Origin: Prevotella sp.
GTDB taxonomy: Bacteria; Bacteroidota; Bacteroidia; Bacteroidales; Bacteroidaceae
Assembly (NCBI GenBank): GCA_017412705.1
Contig: JAFPWS010000054.1
Location: 1-35,736, forward strand
DNA length: 35,736 nucleotides
Reading direction: 5' to 3'
In this document: one piece after another, positions 1 to 7,353 of the stretch
Layout: each line of letters begins with the position of its first letter
Position numbering within the stretch: the stretch's first letter is position 1
Made by a program: the position numbers and the translations under genes
The notes under the pieces: model-generated
What the model saw: the letters and a program-made list of their open reading frames with translations, nothing else
Told to the model about the DNA's origin: nothing
Database searches by the model: none

Positions 1-239
1 CAGCACTCTGTTGGCCCACTTTCTGAACTGCACACATTCGCAAATTTTGCGACTACCACTTCACCGGCCAATTCCTCCTTGAGAGCATTATTGATATGTT
101 TACTGATAGTTTTATAGTCCCTGCCAAACAGCGTTGCCAACTGCTGTCGTGTCAGCCATATCATTTCACCATCCATCCTAACCTCAAGTTGTATGGCATT
201 GTTTTCGTCTTGATAGATTACAATCTGATCTTGCTTCAT
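1..239 (-). CDS. RhuM family protein, N-terminal part (cut by window edge)
   Basis: The reading frame starts at 239 and runs off the left edge after 79 codons. The N-terminus (MKQDQIVIYQDENNAIQLEV, then WLTRQQLATLFGRD and ISKHINNALKEEL) matches the start of virulence RhuM-family proteins, which resemble a winged-helix DNA-binding fold and often sit inside restriction-modification loci. The family usually continues from VxAKFA into a DGKxYxVxxYNLD segment; here KFAN is followed by VCSSESGPTEC, which does not fit well, so the gene may be divergent or frameshifted near the edge. A TAnnTTTG element lies about 20 bases upstream, so it probably has its own promoter. The molecular function of RhuM is not established. 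Confidence 0.8.
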   Translation of the reverse strand, partial: MKQDQIVIYQDENNAIQLEVRMDGEMIWLTRQQLATLFGRDYKTISKHINNALKEELAGEVVVAKFANVCSSESGPTEC

Positions 240-258
240 TTTTATCTTCTTATGTCTG

Positions 259-266
259 CAAAGTTA
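259..266 (-). promoter_or_regulatory. Bacteroidetes -7 element for the RhuM-family gene
   Basis: TAACTTTG on the minus strand, 20 bases before the RhuM start codon. A TTTG lies at 290-293, giving a spacer of 23, slightly longer than the usual 19-21, so the -33 assignment is weak. Confidence 0.55.
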
Positions 267-344
267 CACTTTTTTTATTATTATGTATACAAAACTCGAA
301 GATGTCACTCACCTGGCATCATGGCATCATATTCATCATATTCA

Positions 345-3300
345 TCAACATTCTATCATTTTTATCTCATCTATTTCCTGCATGATGCGTTCTGTCTGCT
401 GCAGTACATAGATGATGCGCTGGTAGTGCTTCACATCTTCGAAGGTCAATGTCATGCCCTTACGGTCTTTGAGCCATTTCTGGGCGGGTTGATAGCCACC
501 GATGTAGAAATTCCATGCGGATTCGGGTACACCTTCAAAGTATTGCTCGCTATTGATATAAACGCGATTCTGCTCCCATTGATAGCAATCCACTTGCAGG
601 GTTCCTGTCGCAGGGAAGGAAATGCCTGTGTTAGAAGGCAAATCTTCCATGAGGTGTAGTTGTCGCAATTCTTCACCCTTTTCCACTAAGTCGCGGAACT
701 TCTCCCAGTCTGTCGGATAAGGTATGCGTGGGAAGTCAATCTTCAGGAATTCCTTGTAGCGTTCACGATACGACGGGCTGTGGAGAACGGCATAAATATA
801 GTCGAAGAGGTCTTGAGGATAAAGGACGCCATTATAATCGGAAGTGGGGTCTATCAAGATATTATCATCATAGCAGGGAAGGTAGTTTAGTCCCTTGGCT
901 ATCTTTTCGTAAATGTCTTTATTGAAGTTGACAATGCGCTCTTCTTCACCCATATTTTCTTTATAAGCATAAAGAGGGAATACTGTTATATCATCATTTG
1001 AGGAGATGTAGGATTTGTCAGATATACCATTTGAGATGAAGTACGTTTCCTCGTATCGCCTATTATTTCTAACTAAACACATACTAATGTTGGGATGAAT
1101 CATATGGCACATGATATCAAAACGAGGATAACCCATAATGCCTTTTGTCTTGCCTGTATAGTTGATATATCGTATGTCTAACGGGCGATAAGATATTTTT
1201 GTTGCTATGATGGGATTAGTTTGCAAATCTTTCTGAGCAAGCATGACTTGCCAGTCTCTAGAATCCTTGGTATGATATTTCTCAACTAATTCATTTATAC
1301 TCAGTTCTTTGAAATCCTTTAGAACTGACAACCTCTCTTCATCAGTAAAATGAATGTTAAGACTATCTCTTTCCGTTTTGGAACCTGCATTACATATGCA
1401 AAAGAGATCTTTGACAGCAAATCCTTTATCGTATTCTTCTTGTGATGCGAAATCTTTGGGGACAAAGAAGAACTGAGGCGTTTGTGGCTCAAGTTGTTTC
1501 CATGCGACAGTATTTAGATAGTTCTCATTAAGAAAATGATATTTGTCGTCCCTTGAACCATAAAGGTCATAATGATATACCTCTGCTGATGTACGTTCTT
1601 TAGTTGTTGTCTTTACAAAGATATTGATGCTAACACCTTGCATGATGTCAAATACGTTTTCATCTTTTGAACCATCAGGAGCAGTTTCTTTCTTGCGACT
1701 ATTGCCATGCAAGTCGAGAATGTAAATTTTGTCGAAGGCTCGCAACAACTCCTTGCGGATTTGCCGATGAATAACTCCATCTATAAACCCATTATTGCTG
1801 ATAAAGGCCAATATACCTGAATTATTCTTCTCAACATAGTATTGCCCTAACCTCATAAACTTAATATAGTCATCAGATAACGGTTGAATGTTACGCTCAT
1901 TGAGATTCTTCTTATAATCAGCTACAAGATTAGTTATCCATTTTCCGTTATTCTGACTCGAAACACTATATGGCGGATTACCAATCATGACCATAACAGG
2001 GTAATCACGTTTGATGACATTAGCCTCGGTTGCTTCACGGCTGAGCCATTGGGCAAAGAGGGTACGAGGCTCGTTATTACTTTCTTCGAGAGAATTTGTT
2101 AGATAGACATGTAGGCGCTTGTCCGTATTGTGCTGATAGCCAGTTTCAGCAAGAAGCATATCGAGTTTAATATGAGCCACTGCATACGAGGCCATCAATA
2201 TCTCGAATCCGTTCAGGCGAGGCAAAAGATGTTGTTCAACATATTGCTGCCAGATGCCTTGATTATCACGATAGCGATCATAGATTTGGTTCACTACTTC
2301 TGCAAGGAAAGTACCTGTACCAGTGGCTGGGTCGAGTATCTGAACACGGTGGAACTTGCGTTTCTCATGCTTCATGCCGTCAGAGGTACGCTTGTCGCGG
2401 CTCTGCTCCACTGCCACATCCCGCTCTATCATTGAGTAGTCTGCCAATCCTTCAGGCAAGCCAAAATCCTTTTGAAGAATTTCATCCACAGCCCTTACGA
2501 TAAAGCCTACGACTGGCTGAGGCGTGTACCAAACTCCCTTTGACTTGCGCAACTTGGGATTGTATTCAGACAGGAAATCTTCATAGAAGTGAATCATGGG
2601 GTCATGGTGCAGCTTGTCACGGCTATAACTTGTCATAATCTTCTGCAAGTTTGTAGCCTGAAATACTGTCACCAAGTCATCTACTACCCAAGCAATGCGC
2701 TCGTCGAGGTCGTTGCCAGCCAGATTGTTGAATATCTGACGTAGGAAGGGATTGGTTTTTGGAATCAAACGTGCTGCTTCTTCACGGCTGAAATCCTCAG
2801 GAGTATCATCGTGCAAACGGGCTGCAAACATACCGTAGGCAATCGTCTGAGCATAGATATCTGCAAAGTCCGTTGGTTTAAGTTCTTGAATCAGTACATC
2901 CTTGAACGCCTGATATTGTCCTCGAAGGTTATCGTTAGCATAACTATCCGTATCGTCATTCATCGCTTGCTCGATAATATTTGCTAACAATCGAGCCTTG
3001 CCCGCCATCAGTTTTGCCAGACGTGAGGCAGAGGTGACACGCTGGATGGCAGACGCGCCCAAATGCTGAATCATGGAGAGGAATTTGTCCTCGGCTTCTG
3101 CAATGCCAACAATCTTGTCACCTTTGACCTCTGCAATCCTCACACTATCCAAAAACTCCCCCTGCTCATACAGGTGAAAGTCCAAATAGTCTGTGAAGAT
3201 GATATAGTCGAGTGCTTGCTTATATCGGTCGAACTGCTCCTTGTGGGCATTCCTGTTGCGTCCGTCCAGGTCGTTGTCGTTCACATCTTTTGCCTCCATA

Positions 3301-3512
3301 AAGAACACAGGCAGATGGTCTTTCTCCCGTTGAATGATATAGTCTGGTGCGCCACACTCGAAATGGGCAGGCTCATTCGTTACAACCATCTTCGGCAATA
3401 GGCTCTGCAACAGGTCTTTCAGTGCCGGACGATAAGAATGCTCACGTGCAAGCCCTGTCTTGTATTGCTTGTTCAGTTCGTCAATATATAGTTTCAGGCT
3501 ATCTTTCTTCAT
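345..3512 (-). CDS. Single-chain restriction-modification enzyme (type ISP/IIG-like, nuclease plus N6-adenine methylase)
   Basis: This 1055-residue protein appears to combine cleavage, adenine methylation and target recognition in one chain. The N-terminus has a PD-(D/E)xK nuclease signature: PD at residues 55-56 and EAK at 73-75. Residues about 390-400 hold the SAM-binding motif DPATGTGTF, and the catalytic NPPY motif of amino-methyltransferases is at 512-515. The remaining C-terminal half resembles the specificity domain of type ISP enzymes. No SF2 helicase is seen between nuclease and methylase, unlike classical type ISP enzymes of about 1600 residues, so a type IIG-like mechanism is possible. 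It starts 28 bases after the DUF262 gene ends and is probably cotranscribed with it. Target sequence cannot be predicted. Confidence 0.88.
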   Translation of the reverse strand: MKKDSLKLYIDELNKQYKTGLAREHSYRPALKDLLQSLLPKMVVTNEPAHFECGAPDYIIQREKDHLPVFFMEAKDVNDNDLDGRNRNAHKEQFDRYKQALDYIIFTDYLDFHLYEQGEFLDSVRIAEVKGDKIVGIAEAEDKFLSMIQHLGASAIQRVTSASRLAKLMAGKARLLANIIEQAMNDDTDSYANDNLRGQYQAFKDVLIQELKPTDFADIYAQTIAYGMFAARLHDDTPEDFSREEAARLIPKTNPFLRQIFNNLAGNDLDERIAWVVDDLVTVFQATNLQKIMTSYSRDKLHHDPMIHFYEDFLSEYNPKLRKSKGVWYTPQPVVGFIVRAVDEILQKDFGLPEGLADYSMIERDVAVEQSRDKRTSDGMKHEKRKFHRVQILDPATGTGTFLAEVVNQIYDRYRDNQGIWQQYVEQHLLPRLNGFEILMASYAVAHIKLDMLLAETGYQHNTDKRLHVYLTNSLEESNNEPRTLFAQWLSREATEANVIKRDYPVMVMIGNPPYSVSSQNNGKWITNLVADYKKNLNERNIQPLSDDYIKFMRLGQYYVEKNNSGILAFISNNGFIDGVIHRQIRKELLRAFDKIYILDLHGNSRKKETAPDGSKDENVFDIMQGVSINIFVKTTTKERTSAEVYHYDLYGSRDDKYHFLNENYLNTVAWKQLEPQTPQFFFVPKDFASQEEYDKGFAVKDLFCICNAGSKTERDSLNIHFTDEERLSVLKDFKELSINELVEKYHTKDSRDWQVMLAQKDLQTNPIIATKISYRPLDIRYINYTGKTKGIMGYPRFDIMCHMIHPNISMCLVRNNRRYEETYFISNGISDKSYISSNDDITVFPLYAYKENMGEEERIVNFNKDIYEKIAKGLNYLPCYDDNILIDPTSDYNGVLYPQDLFDYIYAVLHSPSYRERYKEFLKIDFPRIPYPTDWEKFRDLVEKGEELRQLHLMEDLPSNTGISFPATGTLQVDCYQWEQNRVYINSEQYFEGVPESAWNFYIGGYQPAQKWLKDRKGMTLTFEDVKHYQRIIYVLQQTERIMQEIDEIKMIEC

Positions 3513-3540
3513 ATAGTTCTGATTATAGTGTGGTAATAGT

Positions 3541-5346
3541 CTATAATGCGTTGAAATATGCTTTTACTTTCTGTGCCATCAGTTTTCGTCTGGCCTCCAG
3601 AAATGAATGATAGTCAGCAACGTCCATGTTGATAATCTCACGAGGTATGCAGTTCTCGTCAAGATTGGCATACAGTTCGTCCATCGACCTCATCGTAGTG
3701 TAGGCAGAATCTTTGCCTGCATCGATAGCAGTAACGACCTCTCCGAGATACACCTTTGGGGCTTTCTTGCCTACTGCAACATTTACGGGCTTGCTGAGAT
3801 AGGTGTAGTTGGCCACTTGGTTGTATTCCATTGTAGAGTTCATCTGATTGTCCTTCAGGTATTGACGTGGAAATATATGATGGATGTCGGCAGAACTTAA
3901 CAGGTCACGTACCTTTGACCCTGTACTGAGGAAAGACGCATCAACACTCTTACATTGTGCAGCCAGATAAACGTTGAAAGCAGGCGAATTGCTGGCTGTA
4001 GTTTCCAGTCTCTGTACGTATGTAACATTCCAGAACGTATCAGATAGGTTGGCCATTACCTCGTTGTAAAACATGAGGAACCCCTTTTCACGAATGGAGC
4101 GCAAGTCCGACTCCATTGCAGTCTCAGGACTGGATGCATAGCGACCTGTCAGCACAGACATTACATACCATTTTTGCACATAATGGGCGACCTTCAATTT
4201 GTCAATGCTTGGGTCTTTGCGCAACCTTAGGAATAGCATATAGGCAAAGTCGAGTGCCATGCGGCCTTTCACCAGACGACTGCTGATGAATCCAGCTCCT
4301 TTTAGGCATTCTACAAATTGTTCGTACAAGTATTTGCTAAACACATCCTTGACACCTTCTGTCAGGTTGGCAAACGATTCTTCCATGATAGTTTTTTCGT
4401 ATGTCCTCGTCTCAAAATTTCTGCCATGAAGCAGGTCGGTTAGATTTGCCATTTTGCCACGATAGTATTTTGATGTAAATGCTATTCGCAGCACGTCATC
4501 GAAAGTCTGTGCAAAGAGTTTAGTGTCAGCATCAGCCAGCCATTTTATCATGGGATAATACTCTGATGCCACAAACTCTGCGTCCTTATCTATCAGGCTG
4601 ATGAAGTTATGATTGATGTAAAGATGGCAGAAATAGTCGATGGCTTTTCTAAGAAGGTTGCCTCCAAACTCGTCATCAGCAGCAATGGTTGACATAACGA
4701 AGTCTGCTTGGGTCAAAGACGCTCCCTTGCTGTTGATACGGATGAATATTTCCGTTACCTTGTCAATGGTCAGTTCTTTATTCAGATTGATAACGCCTAT
4801 TGGGGCATTCTTAATGTCTCGTACTCGTTCAAGAAGAGCGTTCAATTTCTTTGGCTCCATATCTGGGTTCTCCTGACAGAACTTGGGAATGAAATCGAAA
4901 GCATTGTACTCATTAGAGAATAGGTATGCAATGTCTTTCACCCATTTCTTGTCTTTCAAAATGGCGGCACTTTGAACCTCAAAACATGGTTCACCAATGG
5001 CTGCAGCGTATGGGTTGAAAGAGATGCATCTCACCTTCTCTTTGAAATCTTTGTCAATAACGGGTAATCCGACGATAGCTGTCATCAAGGCTGTAATTCG
5101 TTGCTGGCCATCAATCATAATTTTCTTACCTATTGTCTTCTCCCCATTCTTATCGACGGTATCAGGATTCTGCCAAATAATCAGATATCCGATAGGATAG
5201 CCATTATAGAGGGAATCTATCAAGTCGCGTATCTGGTCACTTTTCCATACGAAGGGGCGCTGTATCTCTGGAATGGAAATCTCTTTGTTCTTGATGAAGC
5301 CAAGAACATTGTCAATAGTGAGGTTGCTTACAGAATATTGTGGCAT
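3541..5346 (-). CDS. DUF262/DUF1524 protein (GmrSD-type restriction-like nuclease)
   Basis: A 601-residue protein with the two halves of GmrSD-type systems fused in one chain. The N-terminal DUF262 domain shows IPEIQRPFVW around residues 25-34 and the ParB-like IDGQQR motif at 78-83, thought in this family to bind or hydrolyse nucleotide. The C-terminal DUF1524 domain carries an HNH-like DIHHIFPR motif around residues 484-491, followed by an asparagine-bearing stretch (NYTYLSK). GmrSD itself is a type IV enzyme that cuts glucosylated hydroxymethylcytosine DNA; the substrate of this homologue is unknown. No Bacteroidetes promoter is seen just upstream, so it is likely read from the promoter ahead of the DinD-family gene. 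The context with a restriction-modification enzyme supports a phage-defence role. Confidence 0.85.
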   Translation of the reverse strand: MPQYSVSNLTIDNVLGFIKNKEISIPEIQRPFVWKSDQIRDLIDSLYNGYPIGYLIIWQNPDTVDKNGEKTIGKKIMIDGQQRITALMTAIVGLPVIDKDFKEKVRCISFNPYAAAIGEPCFEVQSAAILKDKKWVKDIAYLFSNEYNAFDFIPKFCQENPDMEPKKLNALLERVRDIKNAPIGVINLNKELTIDKVTEIFIRINSKGASLTQADFVMSTIAADDEFGGNLLRKAIDYFCHLYINHNFISLIDKDAEFVASEYYPMIKWLADADTKLFAQTFDDVLRIAFTSKYYRGKMANLTDLLHGRNFETRTYEKTIMEESFANLTEGVKDVFSKYLYEQFVECLKGAGFISSRLVKGRMALDFAYMLFLRLRKDPSIDKLKVAHYVQKWYVMSVLTGRYASSPETAMESDLRSIREKGFLMFYNEVMANLSDTFWNVTYVQRLETTASNSPAFNVYLAAQCKSVDASFLSTGSKVRDLLSSADIHHIFPRQYLKDNQMNSTMEYNQVANYTYLSKPVNVAVGKKAPKVYLGEVVTAIDAGKDSAYTTMRSMDELYANLDENCIPREIINMDVADYHSFLEARRKLMAQKVKAYFNAL

Positions 5347-5445
5347 ATTAATAGTGTTATTGATTGTTACGTGAAATATTCAGCTTGCGGATAATCAAGA
5401 GGTCTGCATGATGTATCTGCCATCATAGACCATCTTATTTCGTTT

Positions 5446-5507
5446 TTACTTCAATAATTTCCTGCTTTCATTATCTTCCAGCACCTGCATCTGCTGGATG
5501 GCAAAAG
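5446..5507 (-). pseudogene. Out-of-frame C-terminal tail of the broken KilA-N gene
   Basis: Reading in the +1 relative frame gives PFAIQQMQVLEDNESRKLLK and a TAA at 5446-5448. The composition and clean ending look coding, and the stop is followed by the same AAAAACGA context as the end of the DinD frame. Assignment to the KilA-N gene is inferred from position only. Confidence 0.4.
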
Positions 5508-5729
5508 GGGGTCGAATTCGACCCCTTTAAAAATGGGGTTGTGTAGTCTCTCCCAAAGGCCCAGATACTCTAAGGTATTCTTCTGGCGCATCCAGTTCTT
5601 CACTACATCTTTCGGTTCGGTCTCATTCTTCTGCCTTGCAATGTTTGTAATGCAGATGTAATCAATGCCATTAACGGTCATCGTTCTGATGTTCACATCC
5701 TTTACCGTGATTATACTCTTTTTGGCCAT
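5451..5729 (-). CDS. KilA-N domain protein, truncated (probable pseudogene)
   Basis: The first 72 residues (MAKKSIITVKDVNIRTMTVN, then YICITNIARQKNE, VVKNWMRQKNTLEYLGLWE and FKGVEFD) are a normal start of a bacterial KilA-N domain, a DNA-binding domain common in phage and accessory loci. Full-length relatives are, from memory, about 250-280 residues. Here the sequence derails right after GVEFD and stops 20 codons later. In another frame the downstream DNA reads PFAIQQMQVLEDNESRKLLK then stop (to 5446), which looks like a real protein C-terminus. The simplest reading is an internal deletion that joined the start of the gene to a tail out of frame. It lies 15 bases after the extended DinD frame ends. 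Confidence 0.75.
   Translation of the reverse strand: MAKKSIITVKDVNIRTMTVNGIDYICITNIARQKNETEPKDVVKNWMRQKNTLEYLGLWERLHNPIFKGVEFDPLLPSSRCRCWKIMKAGNY
5508..5525. repeat. 18-bp perfect palindrome at the KilA-N break point
   Basis: GGGGTCGAATTCGACCCC is a perfect palindrome, extended by three further A:T pairs across a one-base G bulge at 5507. It encodes most of GVEFD and sits exactly where the KilA-N similarity ends. Confidence 0.8.
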
Positions 5730-5744
5730 ATCTTTTTCTCGTTT

Positions 5745-5849
5745 TTACTTCTTTGGCAATTTCTGCGACTCTTTCAGCATCTCTTTTTCGTCCTTCGCTA
5801 CACGCCGCTCTACTTTCTTTATGTCCTCTGCTGGCGGAAGTTCTTCTGG
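5745..5849 (-). pseudogene. In-frame continuation of the DinD-family gene after an amber stop
   Basis: After TAG at 5850-5852 the same frame stays open for 34 codons (PEELPPAEDIKKVERRV, then KDEKEMLKESQKLPKK) and ends in TAA at 5745-5747. PEELP followed by an IKxxE stretch is how DinD proteins normally end, so this is the family C-terminus separated by one stop codon. The total length with this piece, about 285 residues, is the normal family length. Confidence 0.75.
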
Positions 5850-6602
5850 CTAGATACCCCGTTGACCAAGCATTCCACGCACACTACGGTTGTTCTGTAC
5901 ATGCTCTGCTGTGATACCCATCTCACCATGAAGATCTTTCTGCTCTACGTTGTAGTTGGTCATCTCAGTTGCCAGGTTCTTTGCCGCAATGGTCAGGGTT
6001 GGCAGGTGGTCTGCCAATGCTCCGCTCTTGATGCCAAGCCGCTTCTTCATCTGCTCGGTTGACAGTCCTCCAAACAAGGCCTGGTCACCCTTGGAATGGA
6101 TACGCCCGAATCCTCTGTCATCAACCCCTCGCTGATAGATGTTCTTGCTCAGTTGTTTTTCTGACGCACGAAGACGCTCGCGGGTATCGAGGCGGGCAAT
6201 CTCATTTAGCCTTTCCTCAATGAGTTCTGCCTTGCGGGTCTGTACGGCAAAATAGCTCTGTGCAAAAGCGACCTTCTCCTTCTTTGGGTCACCGTTCTGG
6301 GCTATCAGATAACAAGCATAACGGGTAAGCATAAAATCCTGTATCGGGCGTTCTGAACCGCTTCCTAACGGGACCATTTTCGTGACCTCACGAAAATGGT
6401 CATCAACGTTGATTCCCAGAGTCTTACATGATTCAATGGCTCTACCTATCGCCACAACAAAATTCTCCCAACGGGCATAGCCCAACTGTGGCTGCAACTC
6501 GCGGGCGTACCACACTTCAACGCCATTCCCGTCATCGTCTTTTACCGACTTTGCTATCTGGTCAAATGCGGACTTATATTGCTGTATCTTTTGAATGTCC
6601 AT
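5850..6602 (-). CDS. dinD: DinD-family protein (DNA damage-inducible protein D-like), ending at an amber codon
   Basis: The 250-residue product aligns well by eye with DinD: a start with VWYARELQPQLGYARWENF, then CKTLGINVDDHFREVTKMV, LTRYACYLIAQNGDP, AQSYFAVQTRKAE and FGGLSTEQMKKRLGI. In E. coli DinD is SOS-induced and can inhibit RecA-mediated strand exchange; the BRO-N-like N-terminus suggests DNA binding. In Bacteroidetes such genes are often accessory members of restriction loci. The frame ends at TAG immediately before the conserved PEELP tail, so the protein lacks its last 34 residues unless the codon is read through. It is the first gene of the putative defence operon and has a good promoter 60 bases upstream. 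Whether the truncated protein works is unknown. Confidence 0.82.
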   Translation of the reverse strand: MDIQKIQQYKSAFDQIAKSVKDDDGNGVEVWYARELQPQLGYARWENFVVAIGRAIESCKTLGINVDDHFREVTKMVPLGSGSERPIQDFMLTRYACYLIAQNGDPKKEKVAFAQSYFAVQTRKAELIEERLNEIARLDTRERLRASEKQLSKNIYQRGVDDRGFGRIHSKGDQALFGGLSTEQMKKRLGIKSGALADHLPTLTIAAKNLATEMTNYNVEQKDLHGEMGITAEHVQNNRSVRGMLGQRGI

Positions 6603-6661
6603 TTTATTATAGTTTTTCGTTTTTACGTCATCAGCCTCCAGCTTTGGGTGCTATATCGCTA

Positions 6662-6692
6662 CAAAGTTACTAAAAGTCGAGAGAAATACAAA
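6662..6692 (-). promoter_or_regulatory. Promoter of the DinD-led defence operon
   Basis: Minus-strand -7 element TAACTTTG at 6662-6669 with TTTG at 6689-6692, spacer 19, which is a full Bacteroidetes consensus. It lies 60 bases before the DinD start and no comparable promoter is seen before the downstream DUF262 and restriction-modification genes. Confidence 0.7.
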
Positions 6693-6724
6693 ACAAACTC
6701 GTTTGTTTTTATTTCCGAGATGGA

Positions 6725-6754
6725 GTAACTTCGCGGTTTTAACCGCAAAGTTAC
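6725..6754. repeat. 30-bp near-perfect inverted repeat upstream of the DinD promoter
   Basis: GTAACTTCGCGG, then TTTTAA, then CCGCAAAGTTAC. The arms pair over 30 bases with a single C:A mismatch. The right arm contains a second minus-strand TAACTTTG (6746-6753). It could be an operator, a second promoter or a relic of an insertion. The rest of 6603-6832 shows no gene. Confidence 0.6.
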
Positions 6755-6832
6755 GAAATCTTTCTGAGAATAAATCGATTTGCCACAAAAATACACATTA
6801 TTTAAGGGAGAAACATGTACAGAGGCGGCCTT

Positions 6833-7006
6833 TTATTTGAACAACTCCCCCTCCACCATCTTATCCTCATTTGAGAAGTGAATGGTGGGGGCAACAGGCT
6901 GTGATTGATGAGCAGCAGGCTCGCCCTTATCGAGCAAACACCGACTGCAGACATACTCCGCCAACTGAAACAACTTATTCATTCCAAGGTCTATCAATTT
7001 TTCCAT
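6833..7006 (-). CDS. Small hypothetical protein (57 residues)
   Basis: ATG at 7004-7006 to TAA at 6833-6835. The product starts MEKLIDLGMNKLFQLAEYVC, continues CLLDKGEPAAHQSQPVAPTI and ends in an acidic tail (NEDKMVEGELFK). A minus-strand TATCTTTG at 7035-7042 sits 29 bases upstream, which supports transcription. The N-terminal half would form an amphipathic helix with two cysteines; the middle is proline- and glutamine-rich. I do not recognise the family. It lies directly downstream of the WYL regulator remnant and may be a leftover of the same element. Coding status is plausible, not certain. Confidence 0.5.
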   Translation of the reverse strand: MEKLIDLGMNKLFQLAEYVCSRCLLDKGEPAAHQSQPVAPTIHFSNEDKMVEGELFK

Positions 7007-7034
7007 AATTTTACAGTTTTAGTGAATTATGGTG

Positions 7035-7042
7035 CAAAGATA
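7035..7042 (-). promoter_or_regulatory. -7 element for the 57-residue small ORF
   Basis: TATCTTTG on the minus strand, 28 bases before the ATG. No TTTG is seen at the usual distance; the nearest is at 7057-7060, spacer only 14. Confidence 0.4.
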
Positions 7043-7083
7043 GGCGTAGGTTGTTTCAAAACGTGGAACAGCCTCTCGCTTTT

Positions 7084-7353
7084 TCACTTTTTGTATCGCT
7101 CAATGGCGTTTTTTATGCCATTCGATGATTTCATCTGCCAATGATTGCGGCTCCAATACCTCTACCTACTTACCTCGTGATAGTAATTGAGCCTTGAAGT
7201 CGCTGGTGGGGCGCAGCGTCAGTTCGAAGTCGCAATAGTCGTCAGTAGAGGCAATCATTCATAGCTGTCGCAGAAGAATTATCATATAGTCGATAGTTCC
7301 AGATAGTTGGGGTCGTCCACGGGTGTATCCTTAAATGTTTTGAATGTTCCTGG
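7084..7353 (-). pseudogene. Remnant of a WYL-domain transcriptional regulator (C-terminal end)
   Basis: Between about 7250 and 7084 the minus strand reads DDYCDFELTLRPTSDFKAQL, then LSRGK, a TAG stop, VEVLEPQSLADEIIEWH, then after a slip in an A-run NAIERYKK and stop. This is the typical end of WYL-domain regulators (YxxFxLxxRPTxDFxxxLLxxGxxVEVLEPxxLxxEIxxW). At least one stop and one frameshift interrupt it, and the further upstream part to 7353 (TFKDTPVDDPNYLEL and two tandem stops) is degraded beyond recognition. WYL proteins regulate defence and DNA-damage genes in many bacteria, so it may once have controlled the adjacent island. That link is inference. Confidence 0.75.
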
